A stretch of DNA of 64,000 nucleotides from an uncultured Eubacteriales bacterium (GTDB lineage: Bacteria > Bacillota > Clostridia > Christensenellales > UBA1242). The first letter of the stretch is position 1; the number at the start of each line of letters is the position of its first letter. A program made the position numbers and the translations under genes. Location: contig CABUZJ010000001.1 of NCBI GenBank assembly GCA_902496015.1, forward strand, positions 186,001 through 250,000, given 5' to 3'. Below, in pieces: positions 33,475 to 42,030 of this stretch. The notes beneath the pieces were generated by a model that saw nothing but the letters and a program-made list of their open reading frames with translations, was not told the DNA's origin and ran no database searches.

Positions 33475-35016
33475 ATGAAATTTTTAAACAAACTGAAAGA
33501 TGTAACACTATCTATTTTACCTATTGTGGTTATTTGTTTATTTATCCACATTTTTATTCATAGGTTTAGCGATAGTGTTATTTTTTCTTTTTTAATTAGT
33601 GTGGTACTTATTATTATTGGTGAAACTCTGTTTTTTTTGGGCGTAGATAGTGCAATTATTCCAATGGGAGAAATTGTGGGTAACACCTCGGTTAAAAGTT
33701 CTAAGTTTTTTGTTTTAATTTTATTTGCATTTATTTTCGGCTTATTTGCAACTATTGCGGAACCTGATGTTTCAGTTTTAGCCGGGCAGGCAACTAGCAT
33801 GGGAATTAAAATTTCAAGAATAGTTTTTATGTTTATTATTGGTGCTGGGGTTGGCTTTGCTGTGGCTTTTGCAATGCTTAGAATTGTAGCCCAAATTTCA
33901 TTTAGAGTTGTGCTTACAATAATTTTACTAATAATATTAGTAATTGCAATTTTTGTGCCACACTCGTTAATCGCACTTGCATTTGATGCGGGTGGCGCAA
34001 CCACGGGAATTATTACATCACCATTTTTAATAGCAATAGCTTCGGGTATTTCTACTAATAGAAGTAAAAATGGCACAGATGATTCGTTTGGTGTAATAGG
34101 CATTGCTTCATTAGGTCCAGTGCTTGCGATGCTAATTTATTTTTTAGTTGCAAGAGTAAGCGGAAGTGTGGTAGTAACTGACAGTGCAGAAGTTTCGAAT
34201 TTTACTAGTATTTTGCTTGGTGAACTTGAAGCAACTAGTTTAAGTATTTTGCCTTTAATGTTTTTCTTTTTCATTTATGAATTGATATTTGTAAAACTTC
34301 CTAAAAATAAACTAATATCATTGCTAATTGGCTGTGTTGTTACATTTGTTGGATTGTTTATGTTTTTACTTGGCATTGATTATGGCTTTATTTCGATTGG
34401 TAAAGAACTGGGTAATTTCTTGTCTACCATTCCTAATTATGCAATTATTTTGTTCTGCCTGCTTCTTGGTTTTATTGTAACTTTCACTGAACCTGCTGTT
34501 AGAATTTTAGGTAAACAAATTGAAGATGTTACAAGTGGGCATATAAAGGCTAGAACTGTTTTAATATCTATTGCAATATCAATGAGTCTTGCAGTGGGCA
34601 TTAATGCAATAAGAATTTTATTTAACATTAATTTCATTTATTTAGCATTAGTTGGCTATGGCATAGCAATAATTTTGATGTTTATTAGTGATGTAACATT
34701 TACAGGAATTGGTTTTGACTCTGGTGGTGTTGCAAGCGGGCCAATTACTGCTGCATTTATTTTACCTTTAATGCTTGGTTTAGCTGATGGTGCAGAAGGT
34801 TTTGGAGTTATTGCAATGGTTGGTATAATGCCGATTATTGTACTTCAAATTTTGGGGATAATTTACAAAATTAAACTTAAAGCTATTGCGAGGAAAGAAG
34901 AAAAACATGCATTACGTATTGCTTATGAAATGGATATGTTAAGTGAAACAAGCAAACTTAGAAGAGAGTGCAATAAAATAAAAAGGCAAAAGGCGGTGGA
35001 AAATGAAGAAGATTAA
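33475..35016 (+). CDS. DUF1538 family integral membrane protein, internally duplicated
   Basis: 513 residues with about 12 membrane helices in two homologous halves. The repeated marks are EPDVSVLAGQ (~95) against EPAVRILGKQ (~339), and FDAGGATTGIITSPF (~168) against FDSGGVASGPITAAF (~413). This internal duplication is characteristic of DUF1538, a family for which cation (Na+) transport has been proposed. The C-terminal tail is cytosolic, basic and helical (RKEEKHALRIAYEMD…). Two PII-like genes follow in the same operon, so control by PII-type signalling is likely. Confidence 0.85.
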   Translation: MKFLNKLKDVTLSILPIVVICLFIHIFIHRFSDSVIFSFLISVVLIIIGETLFFLGVDSAIIPMGEIVGNTSVKSSKFFVLILFAFIFGLFATIAEPDVSVLAGQATSMGIKISRIVFMFIIGAGVGFAVAFAMLRIVAQISFRVVLTIILLIILVIAIFVPHSLIALAFDAGGATTGIITSPFLIAIASGISTNRSKNGTDDSFGVIGIASLGPVLAMLIYFLVARVSGSVVVTDSAEVSNFTSILLGELEATSLSILPLMFFFFIYELIFVKLPKNKLISLLIGCVVTFVGLFMFLLGIDYGFISIGKELGNFLSTIPNYAIILFCLLLGFIVTFTEPAVRILGKQIEDVTSGHIKARTVLISIAISMSLAVGINAIRILFNINFIYLALVGYGIAIILMFISDVTFTGIGFDSGGVASGPITAAFILPLMLGLADGAEGFGVIAMVGIMPIIVLQILGIIYKIKLKAIARKEEKHALRIAYEMDMLSETSKLRRECNKIKRQKAVENEED

Positions 35017-35371
35017 AGAGCCTAAACGAACTAGTAGTAAATTAAAATTAAATGAAATTAATGAATTAAAAATGTGCTTATTTATTGTTAAAAAAGAAGC
35101 CGAAGTTAGCATTAAAACAGACATTGAAAAAATAGGTGGAAGGGTGTTAAGTGTGGTTCCTGCAAGCGGAATATCTCATTCTTCTATGTTTGAAGTGATT
35201 AAAAGTATTAGTGAGCCGTGTATTGTTGTTTTTGCCATTGCAAGAAAAGAAGATGCCCATGATTTAATTGGGCATATTAGTTTAAAATATGAAATTTATG
35301 CACCAGGTAATGGCAGGGCATTTGCTATTGATATTGATGGTTACCTTGGAGCAAAAGCATTGTTTTTATAG
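35003..35371 (+). CDS. PII-like signalling protein, first copy
   Basis: 122 residues from the ATG at 35003, overlapping the DUF1538 gene by 14 nt. A charged N-terminal extension (KKIKEPKRTSSKLKL) precedes a ferredoxin-like fold: KMCLFIVKKEAEVSI, GGRVLSVVPASGIS, and PCIVVFAIARKEDAHDLIGHI. PII-like trimers bind nucleotides or other ligands and dock on transporters. The canonical uridylylation Tyr of the T-loop is not evident, so sensing is probably non-classical. The assignment rests on fold pattern plus the adjacent, clearer PII-like gene. Confidence 0.7.
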   Translation: MKKIKEPKRTSSKLKLNEINELKMCLFIVKKEAEVSIKTDIEKIGGRVLSVVPASGISHSSMFEVIKSISEPCIVVFAIARKEDAHDLIGHISLKYEIYAPGNGRAFAIDIDGYLGAKALFL

Positions 35372-35380
35372 GAGGGTAGT

Positions 35381-35734
35381 ATGGAATTATTTGAAGAAAT
35401 TTTTGATAAAGAAAGTTATAAATTAGTGGTTGCGGTGGTTGCCCGTGGATATTCTGGTGAAGTTATTAATATGGCAAAAGCCGTGGGCGCAAAGGGTGCT
35501 GTGGTTATTTCTGGCACTGGCGTTGGCGAAACTGAAAAAAAATTTTTTGGTTTAACTGTTAACCCTGAAAATGAAGTGATTATGATTGTTACAAAAACTG
35601 AAATTGTTATAGATGTTATAGAAAACATTTATAAAGCAGTAGATTTTAAAAGCAGGGCAAGAGGACTTGTGTTTGCCTTGCCAATTGACTCGGTTACTGG
35701 CATGAGTCATGTTAAAATTGAAGAAGAAATTTAA
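35381..35734 (+). CDS. PII-like signalling protein, second copy
   Basis: 117 residues from the ATG at 35381 (AGGAGGG upstream). The PII fold is easier to see here: YKLVVAVVARGYSGEVINMAKAVGAKGAVVISGTG corresponds to beta1-alpha1-beta2 of GlnB with the G-A-K-G turn, followed by a T-loop-like VGETEKKFFGLTVNPENE, then EVIMIVTKTEIVIDVIENI. No T-loop tyrosine at the usual place. Two different PII-like subunits after a DUF1538 protein suggest a heteromeric or dual sensor for the transporter. The stop is 2 nt from the murG stop. Confidence 0.8.
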   Translation: MELFEEIFDKESYKLVVAVVARGYSGEVINMAKAVGAKGAVVISGTGVGETEKKFFGLTVNPENEVIMIVTKTEIVIDVIENIYKAVDFKSRARGLVFALPIDSVTGMSHVKIEEEI

Positions 35735-35736
35735 CT

Positions 35737-36792
35737 TTAAGTGCTATATTTTAGAATTTGTTCAATTATTTTACTACAACCATTAACAAGCCCGCTATTT
35801 TTAAGATTGTTTTTTAAATTATTTGCTTGTCTTTGGGTTTCATTTACTGCCTTAATTAAAGAATCTTTATTTAATTCACTTTGCAATAAAACATTGGCAA
35901 AGTGTTTTTCTTTAAAATAGTTAGCGTTTTCAACTTGGTCACCTCTAGATGCTCCTTTGGGAAGAGGGATTAATAGCATTGGTTTTTGAGCAAACGCAAG
36001 TTCAAAAATGGTGTTACTACCTGCACGACTAATAACTAAATTAGCAATCGCAATTAATTCTTGCATATTATTTGCAAATTCAATTTGATAGTAATTTTTA
36101 ACTTTAATGGAATTATCGAAATTTCCTTTACCTGTTACATGAATAACAAAATATTGCTTAGTTAGTTCACTAAGTGCGTTTCTTACAACATTATTAATTG
36201 CAACACTTCCAAGGCTTCCCCCTGTTACAAGCAATATTTTTTTATTTGATGGAATATTTAACTTTGTTTTTATTAAATCAATATTATTTATTTTAGTTTG
36301 CTTTATAGGGGAACCACTAAACACTGCATTGTGTTTTATTTGACTTGCCGTTCTTTCAAAGGTCGTGCAAGTGCACTTTGCATATTTTGAGCAAATTTTA
36401 TTAGCAAGCCCTACCGACAAATCAGATTCATGACAAACTACTGGAATTTTTAAAGATTTAGCAGCCAAGACCACAGGCACTGCCACAAATCCACCTTTAC
36501 TAAATATAACATTAGGTCTTATTTGTTTAAGATATATTTTTGCCTGATGTTTTGCCCTTATTAATTTAAAAGGAAGTGCAAGATTAGTTAATATTTTACC
36601 ACGAACAAGTTTTACAGCATCAATTCCATAAAATGTGATATTGGTATTTTTTATTAAGTCTTTTTCAACACCAGAGTTTGAACCAATATAAGCAATTTTT
36701 GAAAAGTTTTTCTGTAAGTCGTTTAATAGAGCAAAATGTGGTGTAACATGCCCTGCAGTTCCGCCACCTGTTAAAACAATTACTTTTTTCAT
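35737..36792 (-). CDS. murG: UDP-GlcNAc:lipid I N-acetylglucosaminyltransferase
   Basis: 351 residues; AGAGGTG precedes the ATG on the minus strand. MurG transfers GlcNAc to lipid I on the inner membrane face to form lipid II. Signatures in order: GGTAGHVTPH-type loop near residue 9 (GGGTAGHVTPHFAL), FSKGGFVAVPVVLAA, CHESDLSVGLANKI, GGSLGSVAINNVV, and the nucleotide-binding block SRAGSNTIFELAFAQKPMLLIPLP then RGDQVENANYF. Complete. It is convergent with the PII-like gene with no room for a separate terminator. Confidence 0.96.
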   Translation of the reverse strand: MKKVIVLTGGGTAGHVTPHFALLNDLQKNFSKIAYIGSNSGVEKDLIKNTNITFYGIDAVKLVRGKILTNLALPFKLIRAKHQAKIYLKQIRPNVIFSKGGFVAVPVVLAAKSLKIPVVCHESDLSVGLANKICSKYAKCTCTTFERTASQIKHNAVFSGSPIKQTKINNIDLIKTKLNIPSNKKILLVTGGSLGSVAINNVVRNALSELTKQYFVIHVTGKGNFDNSIKVKNYYQIEFANNMQELIAIANLVISRAGSNTIFELAFAQKPMLLIPLPKGASRGDQVENANYFKEKHFANVLLQSELNKDSLIKAVNETQRQANNLKNNLKNSGLVNGCSKIIEQILKYST

Positions 36793-36977
36793 TAAAACAC
36801 CTCTATTTTATTATATGAATTATGTTGACTTATTATATGGTTTAGTAAAACTTTTAGTATTTTTTCTAATTTTTAAAGATAATTTAATATTATTTAGTTA
36901 AAATTTTTATTTATTATTAAATTTAATCATTAATTGAGATTTCTTAGATAAAAAGGCTGGTTGAAGCCGTTTTTTGT

Positions 36978-37006
36978 TTGCGAATATATGCAAAATTTGT
37001 TATAAT
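36978..37006 (+). promoter_or_regulatory. Sigma-A promoter of the topoisomerase operon
   Basis: -35 TTGCGA (36978-36983), 17-nt spacer, -10 TATAAT (37001-37006) preceded by TGT (extended -10). A GC-rich mini-hairpin with T-run (36950-36976) lies immediately before the -35. Confidence 0.8.
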
Positions 37007-37033
37007 TTAATTATATTAAGGGAGAAAAAGATA

Positions 37034-38992
37034 GTGGAACATAAAAGTTATGATGCAAAAGATATTCAAGTGTTAGAGGGGCTAGATGCAGTGAGACTTC
37101 GTCCAGGTATGTATATTGGCACAACAGGGCCCAAAGGTCTTCATCATTTGTTGTGGGAAATTGTAGATAATGCAATTGATGAAGCAGCAAATGGATATTG
37201 TGATAGGATTATTATAACTTTAAATAAAGATGGCTCTGCCACTGTTGAAGATAATGGTAGGGGTATTCCTGTTGATATGCATCCAACTTTAAAAATTAGT
37301 GCTGTTGAAGTAGTTTTCACAAAACTTCATGCGGGTGGAAAATTTAATAACGATAACTATGCTTATTCTGGTGGACTTCATGGTGTAGGGGCTTCGGTTG
37401 TTAATGCTCTTAGTAAATGGCTTGAAGTTGAAGTTTGCAAAGGTGGCAAAAAATATGCCATCCGTTTTGAAACAACACTTAAAAATGGAAAAGTGCATGG
37501 TGGGGTGCCAATGGAACCATTAAAAGAAATTGGTAAAGCCATTAAAAGTGGAACAAAAGTTACTTTTATGCCTGATGACACTATTTTTGAAACCATTGAA
37601 TTTGATTATGATACTATTTCTAAAAGATTAAAAGAACTTGCCTTTTTAAATAAGGGGCTTGAAATTGTTTTAATTGATTTAAAGGAACCAGAATTACATC
37701 CTTGTTTAACATATAAATATGATGGTGGAATAGTAGATTTTGTTAAATATATGAATGAATCTAAAAACACTCTTTATAATAATCCTATTTATATTGAGGG
37801 GGAAAGATCTGGTATTAAGGTTTATGTGGCAATAGAGCATACAGATGCTTACACAGATAATGTGTTTAGTTATGTAAACAATATTCCAACAACCGAGGGC
37901 GGAACGCATGAAGTGGGGCTTAGAAGTGGTTTAACTAAAGCATTAAATGACCTTGCAAGGAAAACAGGAGCACTTAAAGAAAAAGATGCTAACTATATTG
38001 GAGATGACTTTAAGGAAGGACTAACTGCTGTTTTGCTTGTTAAAATGAAGAATGTGCAATTTGAAGGACAAACTAAAACTAAATTAGGTAATCCTGAGGC
38101 AAAAAATGCAGTTGAAAGCGTTGTAATTGAAGGTTTAAATAATTATTTTAGTGGTAATAAAACTGGCAAAATTTTAACAACTATTTTAGATAAAGCGGCG
38201 GGGGCTGCAAAAGTTAGGGAGGCTGCAAGAAAAGCAAAGGAAATTACAAGGCAAAAAAATGCTCTTGATGGTGCGTCTTTGGTTGGTAAACTTGCATCTT
38301 GCACAGGCAAAAATGCACAAAACAACGAATTGTTTATTGTTGAAGGAAATAGTGCAGGTGGAACTGCAAAACAGGCAAGAGATAGATATTTTCAGGCAAT
38401 TCTTCCACTTAGGGGGAAGCCTTTAAATGCCGAAAAAAAGAGAATAGATCAAGTTCTTCAAAATGAAGAATTTAGAACTATAATTACTGCCCTTGGGGCG
38501 GGCATTGGGGAAGATTTTAATCTTGAAGACCTTAAATATCATAAGGTTATAATACTTGCCGATGCTGACCAAGATGGTGCACACATAAGAGCCATTCTTT
38601 TAACTTTCTTTTATAGATATATGAAGGAATTAATAACCGAAGGTCATGTTTACATTGGAATGCCACCACTTTATAAGGTTTATAAAAAAGATGTTGAAGA
38701 GTATGTTTATAGTGACAACGAATTAGATGAAGCTATTGCAAGGGTTGGTAAAGGTTATGGCATTCAAAGATATAAAGGTCTTGGGGAAATGAGTAACGAC
38801 CAATTATGGGATACAACAATGAACCCTAAGGCAAGATCACTTATTAGAGTTTCAATTGAAGATGCTGCCGAAGCAGAAAAAATGATAACTGTGCTTATGG
38901 GAGACAACATTGAAGCTAGAAAACAATATATAAGCGAAAATGCAGATTTTAACAAAGAAGATAACTTTAAACCTGTGGGGAAGAAAGATTAG
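37034..38992 (+). CDS. Type IIA topoisomerase subunit B (GyrB/ParE)
   Basis: 652 residues from a GTG at 37034 with AAGGGAG at 37018-37024; the longer frame begins upstream of the promoter. ATPase (GHKL) domain: EIVDNAIDEAANG, VEDNGRGIPVD, GLHGVGASVVNALS. The transducer follows. TOPRIM: FIVEGNSAGG at ~437 (Glu retained, usual EGDSAGG has Asp) and DADQDGAHIR at ~513. The C-terminal block QRYKGLGEMSNDQLWDTTM is conserved. ITALGAGIG resembles GyrB, while IGMPPLYKVYK resembles ParE, so I leave the subtype open. It forms the enzyme with the next gene. Confidence 0.93.
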   Translation: MEHKSYDAKDIQVLEGLDAVRLRPGMYIGTTGPKGLHHLLWEIVDNAIDEAANGYCDRIIITLNKDGSATVEDNGRGIPVDMHPTLKISAVEVVFTKLHAGGKFNNDNYAYSGGLHGVGASVVNALSKWLEVEVCKGGKKYAIRFETTLKNGKVHGGVPMEPLKEIGKAIKSGTKVTFMPDDTIFETIEFDYDTISKRLKELAFLNKGLEIVLIDLKEPELHPCLTYKYDGGIVDFVKYMNESKNTLYNNPIYIEGERSGIKVYVAIEHTDAYTDNVFSYVNNIPTTEGGTHEVGLRSGLTKALNDLARKTGALKEKDANYIGDDFKEGLTAVLLVKMKNVQFEGQTKTKLGNPEAKNAVESVVIEGLNNYFSGNKTGKILTTILDKAAGAAKVREAARKAKEITRQKNALDGASLVGKLASCTGKNAQNNELFIVEGNSAGGTAKQARDRYFQAILPLRGKPLNAEKKRIDQVLQNEEFRTIITALGAGIGEDFNLEDLKYHKVIILADADQDGAHIRAILLTFFYRYMKELITEGHVYIGMPPLYKVYKKDVEEYVYSDNELDEAIARVGKGYGIQRYKGLGEMSNDQLWDTTMNPKARSLIRVSIEDAAEAEKMITVLMGDNIEARKQYISENADFNKEDNFKPVGKKD

Positions 38993-39001
38993 GAGATAGT
39001 T

Positions 39002-41527
39002 ATGAGTGATAGAGAAAATGAATTTGAATTAGAGCAAGACCAAGGTGATGAAGCAGAGCAACAAGATAAAAAGCGAAAAAATAAAAAGAAAGGACAAGAT
39101 GGAACCGTGCTGGCAAAAGAACTGTTTTTTAAGCCTATTGAAAAAGTAATGCATGATTCTATGATGCCTTATAGTGAGCATGTTATTCTGGATAGGGCAT
39201 TGCCAAGAGTTGAAGATGGGTTAAAACCTGTTCAACGAAGAATTTTGTTTACACTTAGTGAACTGGGAATTACACCAGATAAACCACACAAAAAATCAGC
39301 AAGAATTGTGGGGGAATGTTTGGGTAAATATCACCCACATGGTGATACTAGTGTTTATGATGCAATGGTAAGGCTTGCTCAACCTTTTAACATGAGAAAT
39401 GTGCTTGTTGATGGCCATGGTAACTTTGGTTCGGTTGATGGTGATGATGCCGCTGCTATGCGTTACACGGAAGCAAGAATGGCACCATTGGCTCTTGAAA
39501 TATTAAGAGATTTAGACAAAGATACTGTGCCTTGGATGTTAAACTTTGATGATTCAATTAAAGAACCTGTAACTTTACCTTGCAGATTTCCAAACATTTT
39601 AGTTAATGGTGCAAGTGGGATTGCAGTTGGTCTTGCAACAAACATTCCAACACATAATTTAGGTGAAGTTATTGATGGTGCAGCTGCTTATATTGACAAT
39701 AGTAACATTACGCTTGCAGAGATGATGAAAAAAATTAAAGGGCCAGATTTCCCAACAGGTGGTTTCATTATAGCAGGTGATGAACTTAAAAAAGCTTATG
39801 AAACAGGTAAGGGCAAAATCATTTTGCGTGCAAAGGTGCATATTGAAAATGGCGACAATGATAAAAAGAACATTGTTATTACTGAATTGCCTTATCAGGT
39901 TAATAAAGCTTTGTTGCTTCAAAAAATTTTAGAATTAAGAGATAGCAAAAAGGAAGAATTAGCGGGAATAGCTGAAATATGTGATGAATCTGATCGTTCG
40001 GGAATGCGAGCCGTTGTTAGAGTGAAGAAAGATTATGATGCTAATAAAATTTTGGATATTTTATTTAAGTATACAGCACTTGAAACTTCATTTGGGATTA
40101 ATATGGTGGCTATTGCCGATGGCAGACCTCAACAAATGGGATTATTAGATATTATAGCCTATTATGTGCATTATCAAAGAGATGTTATTTACAGACGAAC
40201 AAAATTTGAACTTGATGCGGCAAAAGAGAGAGAACACATTTTAAAAGGTTTAGTTATTGCAGTTAAAAATATTGATGAAGTTGTGAGAATTATTAAAAAG
40301 TCGGGTTCGCCAACAGAAGCAAAAACTGCACTAAGAATAAGATTTGATCTTAGTGATAGACAGGCACAGGCAATTCTTGATTTAAGGTTAGCAAAATTAA
40401 CTAGTCTTGAAATATATAAACTTGAAACTGAACTTAAAGAACTTGAAAAGCGTATTGCAGAACTAATTGAAATTTTGGGTTCTAGGAAATTACAATTAGA
40501 TATTGTTAAAAACGAAATGCTTGAAATTAAAAAGAAATATAAGGACCCAAGAAGGTCAGTTATAATTTCTAGCCAAGAAGAATATGATGTTCCTTCTAGT
40601 GACACTAGTAAACCAGTGGAAGATGTGTTTGTAACAATTAGTGAAAATGGCTTTATTAAATATATGACTGCAAAATATTTTGTGGGAGCAAGCAAAGGAT
40701 TTGGTGAAAGAAGTGGTCTTGCAGAAGTTTATAAAGAAATAGTTAAAACATCAACAGATAAACAAATTTTAGTGTTTACTAATTTGGGAAATGCTTATAA
40801 AATTGATGTGTCGGCATTGCCAGAATGTAAGTGGAAAGAAAAGGGAACAAGTTTAGCAGATTTGGTTGATGCAGATAAAAAAGAAATGCCTATTCATGTA
40901 ATAGAAATTAGTGACCCAATGCCAGAAGGCGATATGCTATTTTTTACAAAAACTGGTATGATAAAAAAGACTGCTTATAGTGAATATACACTTTTAAAAT
41001 CTGCTTATCAGGCAATTAAACTTAAAGATGGTGATGAAGTGGTGGCAATTGAACATGATGAAAAAGACACTACTATTGTTATTGTAACTAAATTAGGTAT
41101 GGTGCTTAATGCTCTTAAAAATGATATTCCAGAACAAGGAAGGATTTCGGGCGGTGTTAAGGGAATAAGTCTTGCAGACGATGACCAAGTGATTTTAATT
41201 TCTCAGGCTAGAAAAGGTGATAATATTATTGCTATTACGAATAATGCTTATGCTAAAAAGGTTAATATTTGTGAAATAGATGAAACAGCAAGATATAGAA
41301 AAGGAATTAAACTTTATGATTTAAAACCTAATACAACAGGTGATTTTCTTGTTGGAGCATTTATTGAACAAAATAATGCTGAGATTGTGGTGCAAACAGA
41401 AAGTGGCGAATATAATGCAATAAGTGTAAATTCAATTATTGAAGATACGCGGGGAAGCAAGGGTAAAAAATTAAGTTTAGATGGTTTAAAGTTGACTAAT
41501 GCATTCTTAAGAAAAATTGGTGATTAA
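39002..41527 (+). CDS. Type IIA topoisomerase subunit A (GyrA/ParC)
   Basis: 841 residues, 9 nt after subunit B. The core cuts and reseals the G-segment. A charged N-terminal extension of ~35 residues (ELEQDQGDEAEQQDKKRKNKKKG) precedes HVILDRALPRVEDGLKPVQRRIL. The QRDR region reads HPHGDTSVYDAMVR. Catalytic Tyr155 is in AAMRYTEARM. A long coiled-coil (~380-500) and a six-bladed C-terminal domain follow. The GyrA box (QRRGGKG) is reduced to QGRISGGVKG, which favours a ParC-like or divergent GyrA C-terminal domain. Confidence 0.93.
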   Translation: MSDRENEFELEQDQGDEAEQQDKKRKNKKKGQDGTVLAKELFFKPIEKVMHDSMMPYSEHVILDRALPRVEDGLKPVQRRILFTLSELGITPDKPHKKSARIVGECLGKYHPHGDTSVYDAMVRLAQPFNMRNVLVDGHGNFGSVDGDDAAAMRYTEARMAPLALEILRDLDKDTVPWMLNFDDSIKEPVTLPCRFPNILVNGASGIAVGLATNIPTHNLGEVIDGAAAYIDNSNITLAEMMKKIKGPDFPTGGFIIAGDELKKAYETGKGKIILRAKVHIENGDNDKKNIVITELPYQVNKALLLQKILELRDSKKEELAGIAEICDESDRSGMRAVVRVKKDYDANKILDILFKYTALETSFGINMVAIADGRPQQMGLLDIIAYYVHYQRDVIYRRTKFELDAAKEREHILKGLVIAVKNIDEVVRIIKKSGSPTEAKTALRIRFDLSDRQAQAILDLRLAKLTSLEIYKLETELKELEKRIAELIEILGSRKLQLDIVKNEMLEIKKKYKDPRRSVIISSQEEYDVPSSDTSKPVEDVFVTISENGFIKYMTAKYFVGASKGFGERSGLAEVYKEIVKTSTDKQILVFTNLGNAYKIDVSALPECKWKEKGTSLADLVDADKKEMPIHVIEISDPMPEGDMLFFTKTGMIKKTAYSEYTLLKSAYQAIKLKDGDEVVAIEHDEKDTTIVIVTKLGMVLNALKNDIPEQGRISGGVKGISLADDDQVILISQARKGDNIIAITNNAYAKKVNICEIDETARYRKGIKLYDLKPNTTGDFLVGAFIEQNNAEIVVQTESGEYNAISVNSIIEDTRGSKGKKLSLDGLKLTNAFLRKIGD

Positions 41528-41541
41528 TTTTTAAAAACCTA

Positions 41542-41570
41542 TTGAAAGTTTTATATTAATGTGGTATTAT
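41542..41570 (+). promoter_or_regulatory. Sigma-A promoter of the coiled-coil gene
   Basis: -35 TTGAAA (41542-41547), 17-nt spacer, -10 TATTAT (41565-41570) with TGG before it (extended -10). Confidence 0.8.
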
Positions 41571-41601
41571 ACACTTGATTTTAATTATTGGAGAAAATGA
41601 T

Positions 41602-41880
41602 ATGAATAATAGTAGTTTATTTTTGCAAATGGAAAAGAAAAAACTTGAAGATGCTTTAAACCATAATCTTGAAATTTTAAAAAATAATGAAGTAGAAGTT
41701 AATAAAATTAAAGAGTATCTTTCTACTTTAAATCTTAGTGAAGATGAAAAAGAAGGTTTTGAGTTTGATATAAAGGTTTTGAATGTTCAAAGTAGAGAAG
41801 CAAATAAAAGAATCGACGAAATTAATATAAGGTTAGACTATATTAATGAAGAACTTTCAAGTTTAGAATTAAATAAATAA
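41602..41880 (+). CDS. Small coiled-coil protein
   Basis: 92 residues from the ATG at 41602 (TTGGAG upstream); the frame opening at 41575 lies in the promoter region and lacks a ribosome site. Nearly all helical with heptad spacing (LFLQMEKKKLEDALNHNLEIL, INIRLDYINEELSSLELN). No catalytic or membrane features. Unknown function; a monocistronic unit between its own promoter and terminator. Confidence 0.75.
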   Translation: MNNSSLFLQMEKKKLEDALNHNLEILKNNEVEVNKIKEYLSTLNLSEDEKEGFEFDIKVLNVQSREANKRIDEINIRLDYINEELSSLELNK

Positions 41881-41894
41881 AAAATATAATTTAT

Positions 41895-41927
41895 GGAAAC
41901 TTTAATATTTAAAGTTTCCTTTGTTTT
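41895..41927 (+). terminator. Intrinsic terminator
   Basis: GGAAACTTT (41895-41903) pairs with AAAGTTTCC (41911-41919), 7-nt loop, then a T-rich run. Confidence 0.88.
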
Positions 41928-41930
41928 TAT

Positions 41931-41959
41931 TTGACGCTATTTTACAATTTTGGTATACT
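41931..41959 (+). promoter_or_regulatory. Sigma-A promoter of the 42031 gene
   Basis: -35 TTGACG (41931-41936), 17-nt spacer, -10 TATACT (41954-41959) with TGG before it. Predicted leader ~65 nt. Confidence 0.82.
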
Positions 41960-42030
41960 TATTTTAGAATAAATAATAGTATATTTTATGGTGTTTTTTG
42001 CTAAACTAACAATAATTATAAGTGGGAACG

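Noticed and set aside
33558..34103. Long minus-strand frame opposite the DUF1538 gene
   Set aside because: It is antisense to strongly conserved membrane repeats, and the composition is that of a reverse-frame artefact.
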